From Climacium dendroides (taxonomy: Eukaryota; Streptophyta; Bryopsida; Hypnales; Climaciaceae): a DNA stretch of 64,000 nt. The position numbers and the translations under genes were made by a program. How positions within the stretch are numbered: position 1 is the stretch's first letter; the number at the start of each line of letters is the position of its first letter. Below are positions 13,949 through 25,869 of this stretch, one piece after another. Location of the stretch: contig OX467087.1 in assembly GCA_950106755.1 (NCBI GenBank), positions 6,700,047-6,764,046 of the forward strand. The letters are read 5' to 3'. The notes below the pieces were generated by a model. That model saw only the letters and a program-made list of their open reading frames with translations, did not search any database and was not told where the DNA came from.

Positions 13949-14412
13949 TAAGGTAAGACAGCCAATTGCGGTCAAATGACCCATTGTGGTCGCCTAAGAA
14001 ATGACCCATTGTGGTTTTTTTCCAGGATGTGGGATGTGGGCAACAATGCATGTCTTACATGACAGCAATGGAGTGAACACTGACCTCATTAGGAACTTCT
14101 GAGTTTTCAGTGTGAAGTCCATTGTAAAAATTGACTTTTTTGCTTTCTGTAATAGAAAATATTTTGACTGCATTAGGCAGTGAGATGAGCATTACAGATT
14201 CAGATTTTAGTGGTCTTAAGGTAGTCTACAGGCTCTTTTGGGCTCAATGCTTCAGAAATTTCTAGCAAATTCATACTTTGTCAAAAAATAATAATTTCAA
14301 TTGCACTTGCTATTTCTCACACTTGTACTAATGTAAGAAAAAAATTGAAAAATTTCAGCAACAAGATGATGCCAAACTCCTCATTCTGACCACAATGGGC
14401 TGGTTTACCTTA
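13949..14412. mobile_element. MITE-like element with 25-base terminal inverted repeats
   Basis: The left end 13949-13973 and right end 14388-14412 are inverted repeats matching at 21 of 25 positions (TAAGGTAA at the tip, then CAGCC-ATTG-GGTC). The interior of about 410 bases has no coding potential. The TAAGGTA tip is shared with the element at 14628-14912 and the one in laccase intron 1, although the sequence after the tip differs. This is a probable non-autonomous DNA transposon; superfamily not assigned. Confidence 0.6.
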
Positions 14413-14627
14413 AATAACCCTTTGTTGTGTAGTTTTCTTTGAGAAATTTCCACTGAACTTAAAGTAATTTTAATAAACAATTGTAAAGTGCATCAAAATC
14501 CTCTTCACTTGCCAGTTGGATTCAATCAAAGTAATTTAGATTTAAAAATAATAAATATATTTAGTTGCTATTTATTTAGCGATGAATAGTGGTTGCCATT
14601 ATCTTGAGTAATTCATGTAAGATGCTG

Positions 14628-14912
14628 TAAGAGCAATGTTGTTTTAAAAGCAACCACTAATATAGAAGTACATGTTGCTTTCTTCAATGTACCAAGTGTA
14701 TAGTTAAAGAGGTGGTCACTTTTAGTGACCATAGCATTTTTTTAAAATTCATAACTAATTCCACGGAGGTCAAAAAAATGTGAAACAACTTGGGTTATAT
14801 GCCAATTTCAGTTTTCTTCCTACGAAAAGTTTACTGAAAATTATTTCTAGGAGTTTAGCCGCCCCAAATGCAATCAACTCTTTAAAGATCACTTTAAGAG
14901 CAGACTACCTTA
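14628..14912 (-). mobile_element. MITE copy, same family as the element in laccase intron 1
   Basis: Read on the minus strand from 14912 it begins TAAGGTAGTCTGCTCTTAAAG and continues with blocks shared with 47508-47808, including TTCATAACTAATTCCAC, TTGCTTTCTTCAAT and AAAGCAACCACTAAT (given in this copy's plus orientation). The two copies are in opposite orientation and diverged. The 14628 end is less well defined because a few extra bases sit between the shared core and the tip. Confidence 0.65.
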
Positions 14913-15863
14913 CCCCCAAATCACATTTGCTGGTACATGCCTGCTGCCTGTCCCCCTGATTGACAAGTTTTATAATAATAAACTTAAGCTAAGTTGAGTT
15001 AAGTTAGTACCCTCAGACCAATTTAATGATGAACTTGTGAGTCAGGCCTCATGATTGGGATGTTGATTACATGATAAGGAACAAGCACATGCATTGTTTA
15101 ACTTGACTGCTTGCTTTTGTCATAATAAGCTTAAATTAAGTTGCTATGGAAGAACCACCCATTCTTGACCAATAATCTTGCCCAACCTAAGAAGGTAGGA
15201 GGCTCAGGTAGAGGTCCACTTTTTTCATGTATTTTTTTGGATGGGAATGTTTTTAGCTCATTTTTCAGATAAAGAGAAATAGATGAAGAATCTAACACAA
15301 GTGGTTCCATATGTTTTGGAGCATTTTTGAATTACTTATGAATTTTCAAATGAGCTACATCATAGGTCCCTATTTATGACCCTAGGTCTTTTATAAACTA
15401 TTCATTTGCAACTTTTAAAGAAAGATGGAAAAAACAAAGACAATGATTGACTCTTGCAATTGATAATGTTCTTTTTCTTGATTCATTCAAATGACTATAG
15501 TGGTCAATTGAAGGACCACCTCACGTTTATTTCACAACTATTTATAAGGGCAATTCTTAATGTTTGTGGGATTTTACAGCCTCCTATCTTATAAAGTGAA
15601 ACTATTTCTAACCAAGGCTACAATAGATTTCCAACTAAAGCTTGGAATGTGATTATTTCTCCATTTTAAGGTTGGAACTAATAAGATTATTTTAATAAAA
15701 TAGTAAACAAGAAAGTAGGAAGTAGTAAGCCAGAAAATAGTTCTTAGATGATTTAAATTGGAAGAGTTTAGACATTGGGTATGGGTCTAAACCAACTTTT
15801 AGCTTCCAAAACTCATAGTAATTTCAAAAGAGACCCACAAACATATTGGTAGACTGAATATAC

Positions 15864-15929
15864 TATGGAAATGGACAAGCAAACCAAAGGCAAAGCTATG
15901 GAAATGGACAAGCAAACCAAAGGCAAAGC
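15864..15929. repeat. 33-base perfect tandem duplication
   Basis: The unit beginning TATGGAAATGGACAAGC occurs at 15864-15896 and 15897-15929 without mismatch. It lies inside an otherwise unremarkable minus-strand open frame (15799-16056) that I do not regard as a gene. Perfect identity suggests a recent duplication. Confidence 0.85.
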
Positions 15930-16920
15930 CCAAAGAGAGACCTCTCATGGCCAACCATGAGATGGCTCGTGTGAAACCTGTCAAGGGGGATGGAACATGA
16001 AGCTTAGGCTTGGATCTTGACTCTTGATTGTATGATAGGGAGCAACACACTTGCATAACATTTTTTGACTTGACTATTTAGATCATCTCCACCATTAGAC
16101 AGTGAAAATGGTACGCTTGGCTAGGTTCATGATTTCAATAAGGTAGACAAGCCCATTTTCATTCCCTATCTAATTCATCTAAAAAATCATCCAAACCTTT
16201 TTTTTTAATTTACAACAACAACTACATCACTTAAATAGGATAGTGGCAAAATGGTTTTACACTTACAAAAGGGTGGTAATAGAGACTTAGGCGGCAGTTA
16301 TTGATACACTAGATTTTGAGCCAATGACAACATTGCATTTTGACAAATTTGAAAAGTGCATGTTAAAAATAGAACCATTTGCCTCTTTAAGTTAAGTTTT
16401 ATAGTTGACACTTAAGTACCATTTGATACATAAGATAGTGGTTATGGATTGTTCAGAGGACATTTATGACTTCATTCTATGAATGGTTTTGTAATTTTAG
16501 GGCAAAACACATCAAAAATTCATTAAAAAAATATAATTTTAATCAAAAAATATATAATTCCACTTCGATTTGATTCATAAAACAAAGACAAATTAGTTTG
16601 AAAATATATATGCTCATCTTGGAGTTGAACCCAAAATATCCAAATTGCTAGTTTGCATGGTAATAGACTTGCTTATATGGGATGAGTTGGATGGTCCCCT
16701 ATTCATGCCTAGTGTCATGAGCTAGCAAGACCTAGATTTAATAAAAACAAATGGTGAAATTAGATTGTTGATTGATTTAAAGGAATTATTGCTCATTGTT
16801 TTGAGTTTTAGAGCCATTGTTCACTACAAATTTAGACTCCTAAACAAAAAATAGAATATCATGAATAAGAGAATGCTCCTTGAAATTCAAGTAGTAAATC
16901 AAACTAAACAAACATGGCAG

Positions 16921-17045
16921 GATGGCATCCAAAGCTAGATTTTTAGGGGGGGATAAGGATAATTTGGAAGTTAACATATAAACATCACAGGACAGTATCC
17001 AAAGCTAGATTTTTAGGGGGGCAAAGTTTATTTGGATGTTAACAT
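16921..17045. repeat. Diverged direct repeat, period about 70 bases
   Basis: ATCCAAAGCTAGATTTTTAG followed by a run of G occurs near 16927 and again near 16997, each followed by a TTTGGA-GTTAACATA block. Two copies in non-coding DNA. Confidence 0.65.
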
Positions 17046-17440
17046 ACATTAGAACCTCTTTAAGTACACCCTCCATTAGTCAATAAACCCCTCTTAACCA
17101 ATATTGTCAAACCAATCCTAAACTTGTTCCTGTACAAAGGTTATGACTAAAAATGACCCTTTGTAAATAAATAAACAAACCTCTCTAATGCAATCTTGTT
17201 AGATGGTCCCAGACCTATTCGTTAAAAGAGGTTCTATTGTGTAAACATTGGAGGACAAAATCAAGGTTTGGCATGACTAGCATTGGACTAGACCTTATAG
17301 TAAAACAATTGCAATGTATTTCAAATTTTGAGAATTTTTTTGAAATTCTTGTGAATTTTTTAAGAAGAAAATGAAGAAAATTCATATCAAGTATAGAAAT
17401 TACTTAAAGAACTTGAAAGTTTCACCATAGATGTATATCC

Positions 17441-17645
17441 ATACCTTAAATTTGGTTGTTTGTTTTGTTTTGTTTGTTACATTGAGATCTCCCAAATTGT
17501 ATGCCTCCAATTGCATGCTTGGTATTGTTGGAAAGCCCTTGGCAAGGAGAAGTGCATCAACTTGGTTTCATGGCATTTGGACATACAATGTGAAAGTTAT
17601 TATATTTTGAAGTATTTTTTGGATCTAAAAATTAGAAAATTACTT
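17441..17645 (+). repeat. Dispersed repeat copy 1
   Basis: A 200-base segment with a TTTGTTTGTTTTGTTTGTTAC-like start, then TTGAGATCT, a TTGGTA--GTTGGAAAG block and GCATG/GCATC motifs, ending in ATTAGAAAATTAC. Diverged copies are at 18891-19090 (+), 19270-19480 (-) and about 24195-24355 (+). No intact long protein is encoded. Confidence 0.6.
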
Positions 17646-17659
17646 TTATTTACATTTTG

Positions 17660-18890
17660 GTTGTGGCAAGGGCATAGGGCACACTTTTTATATTTTATAA
17701 CATCATGGTATAAACCAAAAGTTATCGTGTCATTCTAAAATTAGAAAATCAACAAACCATGGTTATAGGTACAATGTTCATATTGCTATAAATATTTTAA
17801 TTTTTAAAATTTTAAAATTTAAAATTCTTCAAAATTTCCAATTGGAATAAAAACTAAGCTTAACAAACTTCATTTCATTAGTTGAAATCAAATTCCAAAA
17901 ATATCATTTTAATGTCTAAAATTCATATCAAGAATAAATAGCAAGAAATGGCCAAAATACACTACATGGATGATCCATGGATTAAGCATCTTTTTCTTTA
18001 GAAAAATCAATAATACCTTAATGAGGGAATTTGCAATTACTATTTCCTAAAAAATGTCGTCAAGCAACTTTTAAAAAAATATTAGATGAAAAATCATTTC
18101 CTTTCTACTATTCCTATCATCTAAGGTGAAGTCATTCCAAAGACATTTTGCATTCGCAATAGTGTTTCGGGGATAAGCTTTAGTGTCTATCATGCTTAAA
18201 GTGCCTTGAACCGTAGTCAACATGTACTCTCTACCCCCCAAAAGCCAACATTTTCCTCAAGTGCTTTGACAATATGTAGCTTCAAACTGACTTTTTTGGC
18301 AAAAGAAATCATCTCTAGATGAGTTGAAAGTTTGTGCTTCCAACAATGGGCAATTTTTCCTAAGTAGTTGTGGTTTCTAAGGGGGTCTTTAGCTAGTCAT
18401 TTTTCCTAGCTCCTTTAGTGGTTGACCACCCTACTTGGGTGGTCTTTGTTTTAGTTTTCTTTTTTGTTAGTTGTTTGAAAAGGAAAAAACTTAAAAATTC
18501 TCACTAGGGACATGGTTCCTTGGTTTTGTGTATTGTTTTCCTTGCAATGGAAATCGTTCATGTGTTTCAAGAAGACCCCCCCTAGACAACCAACTCTGAG
18601 GTTAAATTTCTTTTTTCACTATACAAGAATTTATTTTTAAAAATTATGGTATTCATATGTAGAAATAATAAAAGGATTAACCATTTGACAACTACGGGTA
18701 ATCCAGATTGATTTCTAAAAATGTGAAGAATAATTTAATGACGACCTTCAAAAAATATTTGTAAAATACAATCCAGAGATCATATTCATATAATTCAATC
18801 AACTAGTATACATACCAATATTTTATTTTCAATAAAATTTGAAGTCAAAACCTGAAAATTCCTTCTAACATCAATTATAAATTGAATCCA
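17660..18890. other. AT-rich stretch, nothing recognised
   Basis: Between copies of the dispersed repeat. No gene, repeat or RNA structure that I can support. Confidence 0.5.
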
Positions 18891-19480
18891 TACTTTAAAT
18901 TTGTTTGTTTGTTTTGTTTGTTACGTTGAGATCTTACGGACCATGTGTCCCCTGCTTGCGTTCTTGGTACCATCGGAAAGCTCTCACCAAGGAGAGATGC
19001 ATGGGCTTTGTTTTATGGTGTTTGAACATACGGTGAGAAAGTTATTGAATTTTGAATTTTTTATGAACTAAAAAATTAGAATTTTTTTTTAGTTTAAAAT
19101 ATTAAATTCTAATCATAATGATTTTTGAATATTTTTATTTTATTTTGATATTCAAGTAGCTTTTAAGGTCATTTTTTGAACTATAAAGTTACTTTTTGAG
19201 GCTAAACCTCATAATATTTTTTGAACTAGTATACCTTGTGCTGTTGCCACAGTCAAAACAAAAGTAGAAGTAATTTTCTAATTTTTTTATTCATAAAAAA
19301 TTCAAAATTCAATAACTTTGTCACCATAGGTTCAAACACCACAAAACCAAGTTGGTGCACCCCTCCTTGCCGAGGACTTTCTGACAGTACCAAGAACGTG
19401 AGCAGGGGATGCACAACGCAAGAGATCTCAACATAACAAATAAAACAAACAAAACAAACAACTAGATTTAAAGTATGGAT
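18891..19480. repeat. Two dispersed-repeat copies in inverted orientation
   Basis: The copy at 18891-19090 reads forward and the copy at 19270-19480 reads in reverse, separated by about 180 bases. The arms share GTTTGTTTTGTTTGTTA, GAGATCT, CCCCTGCTCACGTTCTTGGTA-like and CAAGGAG blocks, with roughly three quarters identity by eye. Transcription through the pair would give a long hairpin with arms near 200 bases. Confidence 0.65.
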
Positions 19481-20744
19481 TACAAAGTTTATGCAAAGCA
19501 AAGTCTTCAAAATCTTTACATACATATGTTAAAGAACTAATTCAAGAATCTTCAAAAAATTCAATGGATACAAAAGCACATTTTTGTGTGCTTGGCATGT
19601 GTCTATGAACATTCACCCATTGTTTGAAATTTGAATGTTTGATCCTTGAGGGTTAAGGTGTGAAATAAAAACTTTGTATATTTAAGAATGGGCCACATTA
19701 GAACAAATTGCTCATGGTTAGTGACTTCATCAACATATATTGCCTCTAGTTAATCCCTAAAGTTCCAAAGTCACTATAGGGGACTCTTGGGATTTCAGAT
19801 AGGCTTGTGTGATTTCAATTTTTGACATGAATTTTTAAAACTTATTTTGAAGATAAAAAATCAAATTAGCTTTTTGGACAAGGCACAAAAAAATTTGGAG
19901 TTCTAAGAAAAATTTGACAAAAGATAAAATAATTCCAAATCATATCGAATAAAATTGAGTTTTTGACATGGCCAACTTTGAAATTGATTTTCTTTCAAAT
20001 CACAACTCATTTCTTCTTCAAACTTCCATAGTACCGTGTAGTATGTTGCACACTACAACTTTCATATATAACTACTTTTGGACTTTATCTATTGATGCCT
20101 ATGATATGGTTGTTTGAATGAAAACATTTCAAAGTTGTACTCAATTTTGTCAGTCACTGTAGTCTGACTGACCATAATCGATGGTAAGTTGAAAGATATA
20201 CTCTCTTAATTGATTGTGGCATTGGTACAAATTGCACACCTGATTTTTCTTCCTCGTCAGCTTAAGCAGATCCAATCATTCAGAGCTGAGCAGGTGAAGT
20301 CAATGCTAAATGCTTTAAAATTTTAAAAATAGAGGGCCAATTAAAGTTACACTACAGTAAGAGCATCTCCAGCGGTTCACGCTACAGTGACCCTGCAAAG
20401 CCTGTGGCGCGGCCGGAAGGAGAACTTCGACCCAACGCTTGCAGCCGGAAGCGTTTTTCAACGCCGGGACCACTAAAATTTTGACTCAACACGGAATGTT
20501 GCAGGGGCTCGCACGATTGACTCGTGCCATGCTATTGGCAAACACAATTAATTAGGTGTTGTTTTCGATGGCGCCGAGAGGTGGAGGATGTTCGGGCAGG
20601 AGGAGAGAAAACTTGTCGCAGACTGGAGCAGGGGAACCACCATTCCGAAATTTTGGAGAGCAAGCTTATGCGATTTGACCGCAAGCTGGTGAGAATCGAG
20701 AACGACATGATTGTAATCTACATGCAAGTTTAGGAAGTTCCGGG

Positions 20745-23139
20745 ATGGGGTTCCACAATGTTCACCAGCCTCTGCCGCTTGGCGTCGGAGCACCTTTGCA
20801 ATGTTTGCGTGGAGAGTTCCAGGTTGCGGAAGCAGGGATTGGAGCTGCACAAGTGGAGGTACAAGAAGGAGGGGTGAGATCGCAAGAGCAGACAAGGTCA
20901 AGTAGAGAGCCCCGCGGAGACAAACAATTAGGGTTTAGAGTTTCATCAGAGGGGGGAAGGAGTAATCCGAAGGGGAAGAATTTCAATGAGGAAAAAGAGC
21001 GCCAGTTGACACGAAGCGTGCTAGCCATTAGTCAAGATCCCATCTGTGGAAATCAACAGAAAGGGAATAGATTTTGGCAACGTATCTTTGAACATTACAA
21101 TGAGAGACGTTCGGGAGATTTCAGACCAGCTAGGTCATTAGAGTCTAAGTGGGGCGTAATCAAGCACGATGTTACTCGTTTTTGTGGCGTGTACAAGCAA
21201 GTGATGGGCCTGAATCCATCTGGAACTTCTGTAGCTGATCTTTTACGAATGGCGAAGGAGCTTTACAGTACCAAATCGGCCAAGAATGCGGAGTTTGTCT
21301 ATGTGCATTGTTGGCTAATTGTGAAGGATTTTCCGAAGTGGGCGGCCAGTTGGAGTGTTGTGAAATCTCCATCACCAAGTAGGATGAAATCACAATCAAG
21401 CACTCAACAATTTGAAGCTTGGACTAGTGAAGCATCTCAACCTATTCAAAGGAATGCTGGAGCTCCCGAGAACGAGACTTTTAAGGAATGCCCGCTCGGC
21501 ACGAAGGCCGCCAAGGAAATCCAACGGGAGTCTAAGACCAAGGAAGGATTGAGCCATGCCCAAGTGAAGGCCACTGTTGAGTTGACGGCAGTTACAAGGG
21601 AGAAGAACAAGATTTTGGAAGACCAAAATATGCTTTTGCTCATGACAACCCCCACTTCTCAAATTGTTGCCCCCGCTGCTCAAATTGTTGCCCCCGCTGT
21701 TCAAGAATATTTGAGACTCCGTCAAGAAGAAGAATTTGGGAAGTTGCATCTCCGACTTGAAGCTGATTGCCTAGCCAAGGCAAAATTGACCGCGGAAATT
21801 GCAGCTTTGGAGAAGGCTCAATTGGAGAGTGAAAGAGTTCGAGCCTCTCAAGAACAACACATTCGGGATGAGACCATGCACCAGTTGCGAGAAGAACATG
21901 TCCACCGCCAATTCACTCCAGACTCCAACGAACCACACATTAAGACTCACAACTACACCCACAACGGATGGGAGGGGGAGGATGCACGAAATGATGACGA
22001 AATCCACTTCAACTCCAATGTTACAACTCCGGCATTCACTAGAGGTGCATTCACTAGCTTGAATTTGACTTCACCGCCAAGGAGTACTGGCTTCAACATG
22101 ACTTCACAGCCGAGGAGTAGTGAGGCCTCTCCGATGTTCAACAATATCTGCAATTTCAAAGAACAACATCGACAAAAGCGAATTAGGGTAAGTCCTTCCA
22201 TTTGAAGTTCATTGGACAATTTCTCCCCTATTTTTTTTCCAAATTTCAACTGTAAGTTGTCTTTCACATTCCTGATTGAAGTTTGAGGTGTCTTCAAGGT
22301 TCATGCATTTTTGAGAAATGAATACAATTGCTATAGAATGTATTGGAAATTGTTGTTCATTTTCAATCTAGGTTTACTTGCTTCGAATTCAAGGTATGCT
22401 GAGAATTGAGTTCAGTTTAGAATCAAGTTTAGGGTTGAAGGTTTAGGGTGCATTCTTGCTAATATGCTTTGTCTTTCTCAATTTATGATAATTTTCCGGA
22501 TACTTTAATTGACAATGTTCGGCTAAGTTCATTGAGAACCCAACATTCAATAATTTCTTATAGTTGCAAGTGCCGAGTTGTTTTCTGTCATAGCAGGTTT
22601 GCAACATTCAAGGATTTAAATTTATAGCTTTGAAAAACTAAAATTTGAAATTGAGCCCCGATTCATTGTCTCTATTTCTATGCTTCCTGTCAATGACTAC
22701 ATGCATTTAGACTGTGCAGCCTGAATTCAACGAAGGGGATGATTTCCAATCAACTCAACGTGGTCAAAGGGAAGTGAATCAGACCTCTTTTGAATTCCAT
22801 TTGCAGAGTGGAAGTCAGGATGGAGTAAAAGGTGGACAAGCTTCCAATACCTTCAATTCCGCTCTAGATGCTGGTGGAGGTTGGAATTTGAACTCTCAGA
22901 CACCATTTCATCAAGCTAGTACCTATGGAGTTAGTAGGGGAGCATTTCGGCAAGGAGTGGTTGGTGATGCAATACATTTAGATGACGGCTCTGATAGCAA
23001 GTTGGACACGATGGACCATGTTGATCCAAACATGCCAAGTACATGGCATGTATTAGGTGTCCAAGGTGGGGAGTCCGGAAATGGTCAAGCATCTACTTCT
23101 ATCGATATAGATTTGTCTTTAAATGGTTGGCGATACTAG
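20745..23139 (+). CDS. Myb/SANT-like transposon-associated protein, two exons
   Basis: Exons 20745-22187 and 22720-23139 (donor GTAAGT, acceptor TGTGCAG, phase 0) give 620 residues. Residues about 70-190 form a trihelix/Myb-SANT-like domain: basic PKGKNFNEEKER entry, then FWQRIFEHYNERR, RSLESKWGVIKHDV and FCGVYKQV. This arrangement is typical of plant PIF/Harbinger ORF1-type proteins and of proteins annotated with a NAM-associated C-terminal domain. GTKAAKE near residue 250 is the usual motif of that second domain, followed by a long charged helix (about 330-390). The second exon is Gly/Ser/Asn-rich without a known domain. Such proteins bind transposon ends and partner the transposase. An alternative first coding segment at 20569 (MAPRGGG...) is closed by TGA after 38 codons. 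Whether the gene is still active is unknown. Confidence 0.72.
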
Positions 23140-23489
23140 TATTCATCTCCTATTGCACTTAGAACTTAGGAAGTTAGAATATTTTTATCCTATTTTGTTC
23201 TTCCAAGGTATTTTGCATATTATGCTCTATATATTGCATTGATCAAGTCTTCCTAAAAACATTCCACTTATTCCTGAACTCATAAAAGCTCTTCCAAATT
23301 TCTTTTTGATTTTTGTAGATTTTTTTTGCTATTTGTTCTTTTATATAAAAAACAAGGTAATAACCTTTTTAAATGAGCTAAATATACCTATAGGAAACAT
23401 ACATACATCACATAAAAAAAAACCTATGCATTGAAAACAAAGTGAAAATAATAAAGGCCCTATACATAAGACATCTTTTAATATCATAG

Positions 23490-23960
23490 CCCAAGAATTT
23501 CAGTCCTCAAATTTTAATTCTTGGGTCCCAAAATTAAGAATTTATTACTCCAAAGTTTTTCTATTAGAGCCCAAGCATTATGAATTTTTTTAATCCAATC
23601 CCAAGTAGTTTAGGCCAAACTCAAAAAAATTGAGCCCCAGTGTTTTTCTATTTAAGCCCCCAATTTAAGAAAGTTTGGGCCCAAGGTAAATAAGCTTGGG
23701 CCCCAAACTCAAGAAACTTGGGCCCAAATTGAAGAAGCTTCGGCCCAAACTCTAAAAGTTTGGGCCCAAATTGGAGAAGCTTCGGCCCAAACTCTAAAAG
23801 TTTGGGGCCAAGTTAGAGAAGCTTCGGCCCCAAACTCTAAAAGTTTGGGGCCAAGTTAGAGAAGCTTCGGCCCCAAACTCTAAAAGTTTGGGGCCAAGTT
23901 GGAGAAGCTTCAGTCCCAAACTCTAAAAGTTTGGGCCCAAAATAGAGAAGTTTGGATCTC
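23490..23960. repeat. Tandem array of 42-43-base hairpin units
   Basis: GAAGCTT or GAAGTTT anchors fall at 23734, 23776, 23818, 23861, 23904 and 23947, a period of 42, 42, 43, 43, 43. Each unit holds the inverted repeat CCCCAAACT-CTAAA-AGTTTGGGG (9-base arms; shorter in the first units) plus the palindrome GAAGCTTC. Degenerate relatives (GCCCAAG/CTTGGGC) extend upstream to about 23490. No reading frame is preserved, because the period is not a multiple of three. Confidence 0.85.
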
Positions 23961-24194
23961 TGATACATCTAGTTTCTATATAAAGATCGTAAACTTGTAG
24001 TTCAATTTTTTTTTTTAAAAATTAGAAATCTTACTCAAAGTGATTTTTATAATTAGAATTAGACTATTATTATCAAAAAATTATATTATTCTAGAAATAA
24101 AACTAATATATTTATAAATGAATTGTTATTATTATAAATGAAATTCAAATAATAAACTATCAATAACTTAGGACATGTTGTTTATTTCTTTATT

Positions 24195-24355
24195 GCACAA
24201 TGATCTTCTGAACTATGTATCTTTTGGCTACATTCTTGATACCGTTGGAAAGCTCTTCAAAAGGAGGGGTGCATGGATTTAATTTGGTGGTTTTGGGACC
24301 TACAAAGTGATAGTTATTGATTTTTAAAATTTTCATTGAATTAAAAAATGAGAGA
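24195..24355 (+). repeat. Dispersed repeat copy 4 (partial)
   Basis: Contains the family blocks CTTGATACCGTTGGAAAGCTC and GGAGGGGTGCATGG followed by a TAGTTATTG segment. It matches the copies at 17441 and 18891 with substantial divergence. The 5' T/G-rich start is poorly kept. Confidence 0.55.
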
Positions 24356-25869
24356 AAATACTTTTACTTTCATTTTAAACCAATCAGTTGCTTGATATTG
24401 AATTTGTGAGGGATTTATTGAATTAAAAAATAAAAAATAATTAAAGATTCTTTAAATTAAAAACTTTTTTCTATATTTTGTAGAAATTATTATTATTTTT
24501 AAAATAAATCAAAAACTAGAAACTATGTTTGCTTTAGATATTGGCATTGTACTACCCGAGAATAGTACTTGATCAAAAAATAATGTTTCTTATTCAAAAA
24601 ATTTATAATGCATACAAAATATACCTATAGGCAATGATGGTTACTTTAAATAAATAATAACCTTATCTACAAAAATGAAGTTCTTGAAAAAATTACAAAT
24701 AAGTCTTTAAATCCAAATGAATTGTAATTGATCAGAGTGTAATGTTTTTTTTAAGGAATCCATGATGCATACCAGATATACATTTAGACCATGGCAGTTA
24801 ATTTAGAAAAAGAATAACTTTATCTACAAAAATGAAGTTTTTATCTACAAATAAGTCTTTGAAATATTAGCAAATCTTAAAATCAATTTGTTAAAAATAT
24901 AGATGTAGATTTACAAACACCTATGTTCTCACATGATCATCTATAGAAGAGGTACAACTTCATCTACTATTGTAAGAACTTCAAAGAGTAAGTCCATTGT
25001 CAACTCCAAAAGTCCTAACAAAGGGAAAGGTAGGGGTAAAAACATTGGGAGAGGGAGAGGAAGAGGGAGACGCTAAGGCAAAGGCGAGTGATAGACAAAT
25101 TATATTTTACTACTTTGTTTGAATTATGATTGCGTTTTTCTTCATGATATATTTTCATGGTAACATTTTGTATGTTTAAAGTGCATTTCATTTTATGTAC
25201 TTCCATATTCTATAAAGAATTTTTGAACTCATGTACAAGATTTTAGATGTATGAATTATAATTTCAATGCTTTTATTCTTTATTCATTTTATATGTACTT
25301 CAATATGAATATGTCAATGTCTAATATACTTTTGTAGTTTAGGATTTCATTGAATGTCATTGTCCTATGTTTTTTGCCATGAATACTATATGATTCAAGA
25401 AAGACATATGAATGCAAGCATTTTCCATTCAATGACTTCACAATGAATTTCTATGTTATTCGATTGTACGTGTCCTTCAACCTTCAAAAAATCTGTCTAT
25501 GCCATAGACAAGTTCAAGCACCTTTTAAACTCTCAAATGAATTCTATGCAATTATTAAATAATTACCAAGAAAATTCTCAAATTCTAACATGAGACCTAT
25601 GACAACATTTTAAGTATGACGACTTCATTCATAGAAGTTTAGAACTTCTTATTGTTTCTCTTTCAAACATTAGTATCTTGTACTCTATATCATTTGAGTT
25701 TCTCAACTCCTAATACACATTCACTTAGTGATGTGTATATATATATGTAAATCTACAACTTACAAAATCATACAATGTAGATCCATAACTCATTCAATTT
25801 GCATTAATAAACATTTCACACATATCTAAAATCATTGAAACCACCCACTTCCAATGACTATGATATTTT

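Noticed and set aside
15799..16056. Minus-strand 85-codon open frame with hydrophobic repeats
   Set aside because: The repeat comes from the 33-base tandem duplication; no other coding sign.
20548..20901. Minus-strand 117-codon open frame
   Set aside because: Antisense to the Myb-like gene's 5' region, in GC-rich DNA that keeps frames open by chance.
23401..25869. Harbinger DDE nuclease gene inside the 10-kb unit
   Set aside because: Looked for in all frames between the Myb-like gene and the Mutator pseudogene; the stretch is AT-rich and has no DDE-type motifs.
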